NCBI RefSeq assembly: GCF_963667135.1
Contig: NZ_OY762974.1
Span: 2,542,001 to 2,606,000 of the forward strand
Reading direction: 5' to 3'
Source: an uncultured Macellibacteroides sp.
Lineage (GTDB): Bacteria; Bacteroidota; Bacteroidia; Bacteroidales; Tannerellaceae
DNA: 64,000 bases
In this document: positions 55,303-64,000 of the stretch, one piece after another
How positions within the stretch are numbered: the stretch's first letter is position 1
How the letters are laid out: each line of letters begins with the position of its first letter
Translations under genes and position numbers: made by a program
Notes under the pieces: generated by a model
The model's database searches: none
The model's input: only the letters and a program-made list of their open reading frames with translations
Told to the model about the DNA's origin: nothing

Positions 55303-57324
55303 ATGGAATCTCTTAATCTTATTAAAAATGATTCTTGGCTAGCACCTTTCGCAAAGGCTATTACAGGTCGTCATAATTATGTGATTGAAAAGGAAAAAGC
55401 ATTAACAAATAATGGGTCCCAATCTTTATCATCGTTTGCAACAGGCTATATGTACTTTGGTTTGCATAAAGTTTCGGACGAATGGGTATTCAGAGAATGG
55501 GCTCCAAATGCAACGAATATTTATCTGACAGGTACGTTTAATGACTGGCGTAAGGATGAAAAATATAAACTAAAACGGCTGGATAATGGAGTCTGGGAGA
55601 TTTTTTTACCAGAAAACCAGCTTCACCATGAGGATTTATATAAATTATTAATTGAATGGCAAGGTGGATCCGGCGAACGGATTCCTGCGTGGTGCAGAAG
55701 GGTTGTTCAAGATATTGATTCGAAAATCTTTTGCGCTCAGGTTTGGAACCCATCGCTTTCCTATACGTTTAAGAAAAAAGATTTTAAACCCAGCACCTCC
55801 CCTTTGTTGATTTACGAATGCCATATAGGTATGAGTACCAACGAAGAAAAGGTAGGCACTTATTCAGAGTTCCGTCAGAATGTATTACCTCGTGTAGCAA
55901 AAGCGGGATATAACTGCATTCAGATTATGGCTATTCAGGAGCATCCTTATTACGGATCATTTGGGTATCATGTTTCAAGCTTTTTTGCTGCTTCTTCTCG
56001 TTTTGGAACGCCCGAAGAATTAAAGGAGCTTATTGATACTGCTCATGATTTAGGTATAGCCGTAATTATGGATATAGTTCATTCTCATGCGGTAAAAAAC
56101 GAAAAAGAAGGTTTGGGGCGCTTTGACGGATCCTATAACCAATATTTTCACGCAGATCATCGCCGCGAGCATCCGGCCTGGGATTCATTGTGTTTTGATT
56201 ATAGTAAAGATGAAGTCCTTCATTTTTTACTTTCAAACTGTAAATTTTGGTTGGACGAATATAAATTCGACGGATTTAGGTTCGACGGAGTAACATCCAT
56301 GCTTTATTACAGTCACGGATTGGGCGAGGCCTTTACTACTTACCAGGATTATTATAACGGTAGTCAGGATGGCGATGCCATTGCTTACCTTACTTTGGCA
56401 AATAAACTGATTCATGAGGTAAATCCGAATGCAATATCGATAGCAGAAGAAGTTAGTGGTATGCCGGGCCTTGCTTCTTCTTACGAACATGGAGGGTATG
56501 GTTTTGATTATCGGATGGCAATGAATATTCCGGATTTTTGGATTAAAATCATCAAGGAAAAGAAAGACGAAGACTGGCATCCTTCGGCTATCTGGTGGGA
56601 AACCACGAATCGCCGCCCGGATGAAAAGACAATTAGCTATGCCGAAAGTCATGATCAGGCGCTGGTTGGCGACAAAACTATTATCTTCCGTTTGATTGAT
56701 TCAGATATGTACTGGCATATGCAGTCGGACGACCATAACATGAATGTAGAGCGGGGAATTGCGTTGCATAAAATGATTCGTCTTGTTACAGTATCTACCA
56801 TTAACGGAGGTTATCTCAATTTTATGGGAAATGAATTCGGTCATCCCGAGTGGATTGATTTTCCACGGGAAGGAAATGGCTGGTCGCACAAATATGCCCG
56901 CCGCCAGTGGGATTTGGTCGATAATGAGAATTTGAAGTATCATTACCTGGGAGAATTCGATAGAGAAATGATTTCCGTAATCAAGAATGTAAAGGACTTT
57001 GAAAAAACTTCCATTCAAAAATTGTGGGATAGCGACAGTGACCAGACTCTCGCTTATATGCGCAACGATCTGGTATTTGTATTCAATTTCAGTCCGTCCA
57101 GATCCTATGCCGGTTACGGAGTATTGGTTCCAATGGGGGAATATGAAGTGGTTCTAAATACCGATACAAGAAGATTTGGGGGATTTGGTTTGACTGATGA
57201 TTCAATAATGCATCAGACAAATTTTGATCCGTTATACAAGAAAGACAAAAAAGAGTGGTTAAAACTATATATTCCGGCTCGTACGGCAGTCGTACTGAGA
57301 AAAATTAATCCGGTAAAAAAGTAA
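55303..57324 (+). CDS. glgB: 1,4-alpha-glucan branching enzyme, eukaryotic-type
   Basis: The 673-residue GH13 enzyme makes alpha-1,6 branches in glycogen. The order is an N-terminal CBM48 (WVFREWAPNATNIYLTGTFN, 61-80), the barrel and a C-terminal beta domain. Catalytic residues are visible: Asp328 in GFRFDGVTSM, Glu382 in SIAEEVSGMP and Asp451 in AESHDQALVGD. These match eukaryotic and Bacteroidetes branching enzymes more than E. coli GlgB. It may link sugar import to glycogen storage. TATCTTTG at 55269-55276 is a possible -7 element. manA begins 13 bp later. Confidence 0.95.
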   Translation: MESLNLIKNDSWLAPFAKAITGRHNYVIEKEKALTNNGSQSLSSFATGYMYFGLHKVSDEWVFREWAPNATNIYLTGTFNDWRKDEKYKLKRLDNGVWEIFLPENQLHHEDLYKLLIEWQGGSGERIPAWCRRVVQDIDSKIFCAQVWNPSLSYTFKKKDFKPSTSPLLIYECHIGMSTNEEKVGTYSEFRQNVLPRVAKAGYNCIQIMAIQEHPYYGSFGYHVSSFFAASSRFGTPEELKELIDTAHDLGIAVIMDIVHSHAVKNEKEGLGRFDGSYNQYFHADHRREHPAWDSLCFDYSKDEVLHFLLSNCKFWLDEYKFDGFRFDGVTSMLYYSHGLGEAFTTYQDYYNGSQDGDAIAYLTLANKLIHEVNPNAISIAEEVSGMPGLASSYEHGGYGFDYRMAMNIPDFWIKIIKEKKDEDWHPSAIWWETTNRRPDEKTISYAESHDQALVGDKTIIFRLIDSDMYWHMQSDDHNMNVERGIALHKMIRLVTVSTINGGYLNFMGNEFGHPEWIDFPREGNGWSHKYARRQWDLVDNENLKYHYLGEFDREMISVIKNVKDFEKTSIQKLWDSDSDQTLAYMRNDLVFVFNFSPSRSYAGYGVLVPMGEYEVVLNTDTRRFGGFGLTDDSIMHQTNFDPLYKKDKKEWLKLYIPARTAVVLRKINPVKK

Positions 57325-57337
57325 AGTTAATAAATTT

Positions 57338-58312
57338 ATGTTGTATCCAGTTACATTTAAGCCAATTCTCAAAAGTGTTATTTGGGGAGGAGCTGATATT
57401 TGTCCCTTTAAAGGGATCGAACCTTTGCAGAAAGGCATAGGGGAAAGTTGGGAACTGTCTCATGTGGACGGAAATGTTTCGGTTGTTGCCGAAGGTCCTT
57501 TAGTAGGTAAAACCCTGGAAGAGTTGATAAACACCTATGGCAGTCAGTTGTTGGGAAAGAAAGTTATGGACCAGTTCGGAACAACTTTCCCTTTGCTGAT
57601 TAAGTTCATTGATGCCCGCGATCATCTGTCTATTCAGGTTCATCCCGATGATGCACTGGCGCGCAAGCGTCACAATTCATTCGGAAAAACAGAAATGTGG
57701 TATGTTGTGAAAGCATCCGACGATGCTATTCTTTATTCCGGATTTTCCCAGCAGATTGATGCTGATGAATATGTGAAAAGGGTGAACGACAATACCATCA
57801 TGGACGTACTTAAAAAGTATGACGTAAAGGAAGGCGATGTTTTCTTCTTGCCTGCCGGTCGAGTACATGCTATTGGTGCCGGATGTTTTATTGCAGAAAT
57901 TCAGCAGACATCAAATATTACTTACCGGATCTATGATTATGATCGCAGGGATGCTGAGGGTAAAGGACGCGAACTTCACACAGAACTTGCAAAAGATGCA
58001 ATTGATTATACGTTGTACTCCGATTACCGTACATCGTATCAGCCAGAGCAAAATGCACCGGTGTCTTTAGCAAGCTGCAAATATTTTACGACAAACCTGT
58101 TTGATCTGGATAAAGAACTAAGCAGAGATTTCAGTTCGCTGGATTCGTTCGTTGTATATATATGTATGGAAGGGGCTTGTGTTCTTACGGATAATAAAGG
58201 AAACAGCCTGACTTTAAAACAAGGTCAGACTGCATTGATTCCGGCAGATACAACTCAGGTAAAGCTTACTCCCTCAGCTGGTGCTAAGCTGTTAGAAACA
58301 TTTATTGGATAA
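57338..58312 (+). CDS. manA: mannose-6-phosphate isomerase, class I
   Basis: The 324-residue zinc enzyme interconverts mannose-6-phosphate and fructose-6-phosphate. Zinc ligands are in SIQVHPDDALARKRHNSFGK followed by TEMWYV, and the catalytic His in PAGRVHAIGAG. The protein is of the short Bacteroidetes/Firmicutes length (about 320) with a C-terminal cupin. It probably shares a transcript with the branching enzyme, and it would route mannose from the mannan enzymes of the window into glycolysis. A terminator follows at 58337-58372. Confidence 0.95.
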   Translation: MLYPVTFKPILKSVIWGGADICPFKGIEPLQKGIGESWELSHVDGNVSVVAEGPLVGKTLEELINTYGSQLLGKKVMDQFGTTFPLLIKFIDARDHLSIQVHPDDALARKRHNSFGKTEMWYVVKASDDAILYSGFSQQIDADEYVKRVNDNTIMDVLKKYDVKEGDVFFLPAGRVHAIGAGCFIAEIQQTSNITYRIYDYDRRDAEGKGRELHTELAKDAIDYTLYSDYRTSYQPEQNAPVSLASCKYFTTNLFDLDKELSRDFSSLDSFVVYICMEGACVLTDNKGNSLTLKQGQTALIPADTTQVKLTPSAGAKLLETFIG

Positions 58313-58336
58313 TAAATCGCGATATAGATTACTATT

Positions 58337-58372
58337 GAGGAGCTGAAGATTCGTCTTTCAGCTCCTCTTTTT
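58337..58372 (+). terminator. terminator of glgB-manA
   Basis: GAGGAGCTGAA (58337-58347) pairs with TTCAGCTCCTC (58357-58367), followed by five T residues. Confidence 0.85.
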
Positions 58373-58441
58373 ATAATAAGAAGCATAAAAAGTATAGTGA
58401 AATTTATTTTATTCTTTACTTTTGTCAAAAATTAGACCATA

Positions 58442-59464
58442 ATGAGAAGTTTTGCCAGCGATAACAATTCCGGAGTTCATCCTTTAGTTATGGATGCAGT
58501 AATTAAAGCAAATGAAAATCATGCTGTTGGTTACGGAGACGATCCATGGACGGCAGCTGCGGTAACCAAAATAAAAGAAATATTTGGAGAAAAAGCCTCT
58601 CCATTCTTTGTATTTAACGGAACGGGTGCAAACTCTGTTGCTTTGCAGGCGGTAACGCGTTCCTTTAATTCAATTCTTTGTGCGGAGACAGCCCATATAA
58701 ATGTGGACGAATGCGGAGCACCGGGAAGGATGACGGGATGTGCAATTGTTACAATACCCACACCAGACGGTAAATTAACGCCAGAACTTATAAAACCTCA
58801 CCTGCATAATTTTGGTGTATGTCATCATTCTCAACCCAAAGTGGTTTACATATCTCAGGTTACAGAACTGGGCACTGTTTATACGATTGAAGAGGTTAAG
58901 GCGATAGCCGATCTGCTTCATGCCCATAATATGTATCTGCACATGGATGGCGCCCGTCTTGCCAATGCCTGTGCATTCCTTAATTGCAGTATGAAACAGG
59001 TAACGGTTGATGCCGGAGTGGATGTTCTTAGTTTTGGTGGAACAAAGAATGGAATGATGATGGGCGAAGCGGTGGTTGCATTTTCACCCGATATTGCCGA
59101 AAATCTGATGTATTTCAGAAAACAATCTGCGCAGCTGGCATCCAAGCTTCGTTATCTTTCTGCACAGTTTATTCCTTATCTGGAAAATAATCTTTGGTTA
59201 GAAAATGCGATGAGAGCAAATCTTGCCGCAACTAAACTGGCCGATATTATGAAACAGTATCCACAGATATGTTTTACCCAGAAGATTGAGTCTAATGCCT
59301 TGTTCTTTACCATTCCAACCGAAGCACTCCGGAAATTACAGGAGGAGTATTTTTTCTATATGTGGAATGAAGAGCAGAATGAGGCACGTTTGGTTACTTC
59401 GTGGGATACAACCGGCGAAGATATAGCTGGCTTTGAAGAATCTCTTAAAACTATATTCTCTTAA
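58442..59464 (+). CDS. ltaE: low-specificity L-threonine aldolase
   Basis: This 340-residue PLP enzyme cleaves threonine or allo-threonine to glycine and acetaldehyde. The PLP Lys202 lies in VLSFGGTKNGMMMGEAVV and the cofactor Asp in YLHMDGARLANA. HINVDECGAP and FNGTGANSVAL are family features. It lies after a terminator; TACTTTTG at 58417-58424 is a -7 element 17 bp before the ATG. The MFS gene follows 13 bp after its stop. Confidence 0.92.
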   Translation: MRSFASDNNSGVHPLVMDAVIKANENHAVGYGDDPWTAAAVTKIKEIFGEKASPFFVFNGTGANSVALQAVTRSFNSILCAETAHINVDECGAPGRMTGCAIVTIPTPDGKLTPELIKPHLHNFGVCHHSQPKVVYISQVTELGTVYTIEEVKAIADLLHAHNMYLHMDGARLANACAFLNCSMKQVTVDAGVDVLSFGGTKNGMMMGEAVVAFSPDIAENLMYFRKQSAQLASKLRYLSAQFIPYLENNLWLENAMRANLAATKLADIMKQYPQICFTQKIESNALFFTIPTEALRKLQEEYFFYMWNEEQNEARLVTSWDTTGEDIAGFEESLKTIFS

Positions 59465-59477
59465 TAAGGCCTATATT

Positions 59478-60623
59478 ATGAAAAGCACAAAATCGTTAGC
59501 CTTGCTTATCCCTGTGATGTTTACTTTTTTCACTATGGGGTTTGTGGATTTGGTTGGAATCGCTACCAACTATGTAAAAGAAGATTTTCAATTGTCGGAT
59601 ACTATGGCAAATTTGTTGCCTTCTATGGTTTTCTTGTGGTTTCTTGTTTGTTCGGTACCTACGGGTATGTTAATGAACCGGATTGGGCGAAGAAAAACGG
59701 TTATCATCAGTGTTGTTGTAACCTTTTTGTCTTTATTGGTTCCGCTTATCGAATACAATTATTCCATGATGTTAATCTCTTTTGCCTTGCTGGGTATTGG
59801 TAATGCCATGATGCAGGTATCATTGAATCCGTTGTTGTCCAATGTGGTAAGTGGCCATTTGTTGGCAAGCAGTCTTACCCTTGGCCAGTTCTTTAAGGCA
59901 ATTGCTTCGTTTTTGGCTCCCATCATTGCAGCCTGGGCGGTTGTTGAATTCGGAAACTGGCGTATGTTATACCCAATTTTTGCTTCCATTTCTGTAATAG
60001 CTGTAATCTGGTTATTATTTACTACTGTAGAAGAGCAAAAGACGGAAGGAAAAACGTCTTCTTTCGGCGAATGCTTCGGACTGCTGGGAAACGGAACAAT
60101 TCTGATGCTTTTTATTGGAATTATGTGCCATGTGGGGGTTGATGTTGGTATTAATACAACGGCACCAAAGATATTAATTGAACGTGCTGGTATGACGCTT
60201 GCCGATGCCGGATATGCGACTAGCCTTTATTTTCTTTGCCGTACAATTGGATGTTTCGGCGGAGCTTTCATTATGGCTAAGTTCTCACCAAAGAAATTCT
60301 TTATTTTAAGTTCTATCTGTATTGCCCTGGCCATCGGAGGATTATTGTTTGTTTCTGACTTGACTCTTATTTACATATGTATCGGTCTGGTAGGTTTTGG
60401 AAATTCAAACATATTCTCTGTATTGTTTTCGCAGGCATTCCAACGTATGCCTGAAAGAAGTAATGAAATATCAGGTCTGATGATGATGGGTATTTTCGGT
60501 GGAGCAGTATTGCCCTTGCTTATGGGGATAGCCTCGGATACAATTGGTTCGCAGCTTGGAGCCGTTATTGTGTTAGCAGTGTGTACAGTATACCTGTTTA
60601 TTTTGTATCCTAAGTTAAAATAA
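59478..60623 (+). CDS. MFS sugar-type transporter
   Basis: From the ATG at 59478 (MKSTKSLALLIPV) the protein has 381 residues and 12 helices. GMLMNRIGRRKTVI is the loop 2-3 MFS signature, with NPLLSNVV and FFKAIASFLAPIIAA following. It resembles the FucP/glucose-galactose group (FHS family) of Bacteroidetes. A start at 59433 would lie in threonine aldolase and add no membrane sequence. It lies before a GH92 mannosidase (117 bp gap), so mannose or an oligosaccharide product is a possible substrate; this is inference. Confidence 0.82.
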   Translation: MKSTKSLALLIPVMFTFFTMGFVDLVGIATNYVKEDFQLSDTMANLLPSMVFLWFLVCSVPTGMLMNRIGRRKTVIISVVVTFLSLLVPLIEYNYSMMLISFALLGIGNAMMQVSLNPLLSNVVSGHLLASSLTLGQFFKAIASFLAPIIAAWAVVEFGNWRMLYPIFASISVIAVIWLLFTTVEEQKTEGKTSSFGECFGLLGNGTILMLFIGIMCHVGVDVGINTTAPKILIERAGMTLADAGYATSLYFLCRTIGCFGGAFIMAKFSPKKFFILSSICIALAIGGLLFVSDLTLIYICIGLVGFGNSNIFSVLFSQAFQRMPERSNEISGLMMMGIFGGAVLPLLMGIASDTIGSQLGAVIVLAVCTVYLFILYPKLK

Positions 60624-60740
60624 AATTGTTATAATTATTTAAAATTTAATATTCGCGTTAGTGGTATCTGTTAATTAATACGTTCCTTCTAGTGGATAGC
60701 CTGAAATAATAGTATATCACATAAAATTAGTTCATATATA

Positions 60741-63074
60741 ATGAGAATTAGTAAAGCGACTGCATGCAGCTTCCTCCTTGCTGTATTATCTCTTCCTGTA
60801 TCATCTCAGACAGCTCCGGCTGATTATGTTAACCCAATTATCGGAACCAATGGGATGGGACATACCTTTCCTGGAGCCTGTGTTCCCCATGGGATAGTTC
60901 AACTTAGTCCTGATACGGATACCATTCCCCACAATGTTAATGGTACATATCAACCTCGTGCTTACGAGTACTGTGCCGGCTATCAGTATAAAGACAGTAC
61001 GATAGTAGGTTTCAGTCATACACACCTAAGTGGTACAGGACATTCCGACCTTGGTGACATTCTTATTATGCCTTTCACAGGCCTGTTGCAAACAAATCCC
61101 GGAACGGAAAGTAATCCGGATAGTGGATATCGCTCACGATACAGTCACACGACAGAGATCGCTCGTCCGGGTTATTATGAGGTAATGCTTGCCGATACTA
61201 AAATCAAAGCACAGTTAACGACCACAGAGAGGGTTGGGGTTCATAAATACACCTATCCCAAAGGTGAAAAAGAAAGAATAATCCTAGACCTGAATCATGG
61301 TATATATAACTATGACGGAAAGGTTTTATGGGCAAACCTGCGTGTAGAGAATGACACGTTACTTACCGGCTACCGTATTACAAATGGATGGAGTCGTGTA
61401 AACTATACCTACTTTGCTATTTCCTTTTCCAAACCTATTGTACATTACGGATACGAAGACAAGCAAAAACCTGCCTATAATGGCTTTTGGCGACGGTTCA
61501 AGGTTAACGAAAACTTTCCAGAAATAGGAGGGAGGAAGATTATTTCTTATTTTGATTTCGATCAATCAGACGATTCAACTTTGGAGATAAAGGTGGCAAT
61601 TTCGGGAGTAAGTACTTCAGGTGCGCTTAAAAACTTAGCCGCCGAAGCATCCGGTAAATCATTCGACGAATTAGCTTATCAGGCACGGGAAAAATGGAAT
61701 AAAGAACTTTCGGTAATCGATGCAAAAGGCGATAAGGATAAGCTTTCCATGCTCTACACTTCCCTTTATCACACGTTGATTAATCCTTCGGTTTATGCAG
61801 ACGTAGATGGTCAGTACAGGGGTGTGGATCAGAATATTCATCCGGCCGGCGACTTTGTTAATTATACGGTCTTCTCCGTTTGGGATACGTATCGTGCTTT
61901 GCATCCGTTGTTTAATATTATTAATCGCCAACGGAATTCGGATATGGTAAAATCGATGATTGCACACAGTCAGCAAAGCGTTCATAAGGCACTTCCTGTA
62001 TGGAGCCACATGGGAAACGAAAACTGGTGTATGATAGGCTATCACTCTGTCGCCGTTTTGGCTGATGCCCTTGCTAAAGGATTGCCAATAAATAAAGAGG
62101 AGGCACTAAAGGCCATGGTAAGCAGTTCAACGATCCCATATTATGATCATACCGACGAATACATGAAGCTTGGCTATGTGCCTTTTGATAAAAGCGGCGG
62201 TGCTGCATCTATTACGCTTGAATATGCCTACGACGATTGGACTATCTACCAAACAGCTTTAGCCATGGGAGAAGATAAGATTGCCGGGCAGTATAAAAAG
62301 CGGGCATTAAGTTACCGTAATACGTTTGATAAAACGATCGGTTTTGCCCGTCCGCGTTATTCTGATGGAACATGGAAGCCCAATTTTAGTCTGCTTAATA
62401 CACATGACGAAGGATTTATTGAAGGAAATTCATGGAATTATTCCTTTTACGTGCCTCAGGATGTGAATGGGATGATTGATTTGATGGGAGGAGATAAGAG
62501 CTTTGTAAATAAACTTGACTCCCTTTTCACCATGCATTTGCCGGATGAGTTTTTTGCCCAAACCGAAGATGTAACCCGAGAAGGTCTGTTGGGTACGTAT
62601 GTTCACGGAAATGAACCAAGTCACCATATTCCTTATTTGTATATGTGGAGCAACCAACCATGGAAGACTCAGTATTGGGTTCGCGAGATTATGAATCGTA
62701 TGTATAGGAATAATATCGACGGACTTTGCGGAAATGACGATTGTGGACAGATGTCTGCCTGGTATGTCTTGTCGTCCATGGGATTTTATCCTGTTTGTCC
62801 GGGTACCAATCAATATGTATTGGGAGCTCCTTACCTCCCTTATATGAAGGTAATGCTCGAGGGGGGAAAGTCGCTGGTTATAAAAGCTGATAAGGTAAGC
62901 GACAAAAACCGCTACGTGAAATCAGTGACATTGAACGGAAAGCCCTACAACAAAGCTTATATCACCCAAGAGGATATCATGAATGGAGGAGAGCTGATCT
63001 TTGAAATGTCGGCAAAACCAAATAAAGAGAGGCTGTTTACTGCCACAAATAAGCCCTATTCATTATCGGAATAA
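60741..63074 (+). CDS. GH92 alpha-mannosidase, secreted
   Basis: The 777-residue protein has a Sec signal peptide (ACSFLLAVLSLPVSSQ) without a lipobox, so it is probably periplasmic. It contains YVNPIIGTNGMGHTFPGACV, GFSHTHLSGTGHSDLGDIL, VWDTYRALHPL, EGNSWNYSFYVPQD, HGNEPSHHIPYLY and GNDDCGQMSAWYVLSSMGFY. It shares the whole domain plan with the GH92 at 39905-42106 but keeps Asp-Asp in the GN[D/E]DCGQ motif. The linkage cut cannot be read off. It follows a sugar-type transporter and lies next to an AraC regulator. Confidence 0.94.
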   Translation: MRISKATACSFLLAVLSLPVSSQTAPADYVNPIIGTNGMGHTFPGACVPHGIVQLSPDTDTIPHNVNGTYQPRAYEYCAGYQYKDSTIVGFSHTHLSGTGHSDLGDILIMPFTGLLQTNPGTESNPDSGYRSRYSHTTEIARPGYYEVMLADTKIKAQLTTTERVGVHKYTYPKGEKERIILDLNHGIYNYDGKVLWANLRVENDTLLTGYRITNGWSRVNYTYFAISFSKPIVHYGYEDKQKPAYNGFWRRFKVNENFPEIGGRKIISYFDFDQSDDSTLEIKVAISGVSTSGALKNLAAEASGKSFDELAYQAREKWNKELSVIDAKGDKDKLSMLYTSLYHTLINPSVYADVDGQYRGVDQNIHPAGDFVNYTVFSVWDTYRALHPLFNIINRQRNSDMVKSMIAHSQQSVHKALPVWSHMGNENWCMIGYHSVAVLADALAKGLPINKEEALKAMVSSSTIPYYDHTDEYMKLGYVPFDKSGGAASITLEYAYDDWTIYQTALAMGEDKIAGQYKKRALSYRNTFDKTIGFARPRYSDGTWKPNFSLLNTHDEGFIEGNSWNYSFYVPQDVNGMIDLMGGDKSFVNKLDSLFTMHLPDEFFAQTEDVTREGLLGTYVHGNEPSHHIPYLYMWSNQPWKTQYWVREIMNRMYRNNIDGLCGNDDCGQMSAWYVLSSMGFYPVCPGTNQYVLGAPYLPYMKVMLEGGKSLVIKADKVSDKNRYVKSVTLNGKPYNKAYITQEDIMNGGELIFEMSAKPNKERLFTATNKPYSLSE

Positions 63075-63165
63075 AGCGCATAAAATAGAGAAAATGAATT
63101 TTAGCTGGTTATAGTATGGTGAAAATTTGTTATCTTTCGGCTGAATTAGCGTAAGATGACATCAA

Positions 63166-64000
63166 ATGAACCGATTGTATAACGAAAAATATAAGAGTTT
63201 TGACCAGTATGTGTCCGATCATGAAATTGGATTTACACGATGGAATTTATCAGCTGGAGAGAGCCTTAATAGAGAAATTATTGATCACAATCATATTTTC
63301 TTTATTCTTGAAGGTTCTGTAAAGGTATCGTGCAATGAGTTTCATGACCGGACATTTAAGGCTGGAGAAATGGTGTTTATTCCTAAATCATCTTCATTTC
63401 AGGGAGTAACCCTGGATGACAGCCTTATTATTAACCATTCATTCGACACCCCGCTGAATCTATGTGACAAAGCTATGTTGGAATCTCTGACTCCTTTATG
63501 CGAAACTATAGATTATAAATTTCAGCCTCTGGAAATTCGTCCGCCCATGGATCATTTTCTGGAGTTGTTTGATAGTTATCTTGAAGACGGAATTAGGTGT
63601 AGTCACCTTTTTCAGGCGAAACAATCCGAAATATTAGTCTTGTTTAGGTTATATTATACAAGGATAGAGAATGCCACATTCTTTTATCCGCTGGTTGGTA
63701 AAAGTGTAGACTTTAAAGGATTTGTGATGGCCAACTACCTGAAAGTGGAAAGCATCGAAGAATTTGCCCGTCTGGGAGGATTCAATATTTCTACTTTCCG
63801 TAAAAAATTCAAGGCACATTTCAATGAGTCCGCTTATCAGTGGATTTTGAAACAAAAATCGAAGCATATAAAATATAAGTTATCACTGGATAATGTGAGC
63901 TTTAAAGATATTATGGACGAATACGGATTTACTACCCCTGCCCACTTTAATGAATACTGCAAAACCCACTTTGGAATGACTCCCTCGCAGCTAAGAGAGA
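63166..64000 (+). CDS. AraC-family transcriptional regulator (partial, runs off the window)
   Basis: The frame opens at the ATG at 63166 and is still open at the last base (278 full codons). The first half resembles a cupin-like sensing domain (HIFFILEGSVKVSCNEF, FIPKSSSFQGVTL). The second half has two helix-turn-helix units: SIEEFARLGGFNISTFRKKF and DIMDEYGFTTPAHFNEYCK, closing in FGMTPSQLRE, the end of a typical AraC domain. Only a few residues should be missing. It follows GH92 by 91 bp; control of the neighbouring mannosidase is likely but inferred. Confidence 0.85.
   Translation, partial: MNRLYNEKYKSFDQYVSDHEIGFTRWNLSAGESLNREIIDHNHIFFILEGSVKVSCNEFHDRTFKAGEMVFIPKSSSFQGVTLDDSLIINHSFDTPLNLCDKAMLESLTPLCETIDYKFQPLEIRPPMDHFLELFDSYLEDGIRCSHLFQAKQSEILVLFRLYYTRIENATFFYPLVGKSVDFKGFVMANYLKVESIEEFARLGGFNISTFRKKFKAHFNESAYQWILKQKSKHIKYKLSLDNVSFKDIMDEYGFTTPAHFNEYCKTHFGMTPSQLRE

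Overview
The window looks like a chromosomal segment from a Bacteroidetes member, most likely order Bacteroidales. The main reasons are a SusC/SusD polysaccharide utilisation locus (PUL) driven by an ECF sigma/FecR pair, lipoproteins with Bacteroidetes-type signal peptides, the gene order hpt-adk-obgE-pgeF and zapA-rny, and repeated promoters of the Bacteroidetes primary-sigma type (TTG or TTTG, about 19-21 bases, then TAnnTTTG). Species cannot be fixed from the sequence alone.

Layout. 206-754 (+) is an isochorismatase-like gene broken by an in-frame TAA. 907-14905 (-) is an alpha-mannan-type PUL. In transcription order it holds an ECF sigma factor, a FecR anti-sigma, a SusC with a signalling (STN) domain, SusD, a SusE-like surface lipoprotein, two GH76 lipoproteins, a GH125 with a twin-arginine signal, and a GH97. 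Between fecR and susC, on the opposite strand, there is a good candidate for a short antisense RNA with its own promoter-like motif and terminator. 14932-18234 (-) carries a YfcC-type transporter, an L-rhamnose mutarotase-like protein and RmuC; tpx follows on the + strand. 19009-20401 is an insertion sequence with 23-bp inverted repeats. 20402-20894 is gene-free and rich in palindromes, and lies ahead of a flavodoxin/aldo-keto reductase pair. 22591-31054 (-) holds a cation:proton antiporter with universal-stress-like tail, a LytS/LytTR-type two-component pair, a POT peptide transporter, a DUF4831 protein and the NAD(P)HX repair enzyme.

31126-37734 (+) is housekeeping: hpt, adk, obgE, pgeF, a B3/B4 editing-like domain, a small winged-helix protein, a ZapB-like coiled coil, zapA and RNase Y. 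fabD (-) stands back to back with tatA-tatC (+). A GH92 lipoprotein, a zinc-ribbon protein, radA and an FAD-dependent dehydrogenase follow. Then come a cyclophilin, an AspT/YidE-type transporter, a ROK kinase, a beta-barrel protein, a ThuA protein facing a GH140-like hydrolase, and a second antiporter paralogue. The right end (+) has a eukaryotic-type glycogen branching enzyme, ManA, threonine aldolase, a sugar-type MFS transporter, a second GH92 and an AraC-type regulator cut by the window edge.

How the genes may work together (inference): the surface SusCDE-GH76 machinery would bind and cut an alpha-1,6-mannan backbone. GH125 and the two distant GH92 enzymes would release mannose in the periplasm. 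ManA would feed mannose-6-phosphate into glycolysis. The retaining-type active site of GH97 hints at alpha-galactosyl decorations on the substrate. GH125 has a Tat-type signal and the window encodes a minimal TatA/TatC pair. No rRNA, tRNA, CRISPR or phage genes were recognised.
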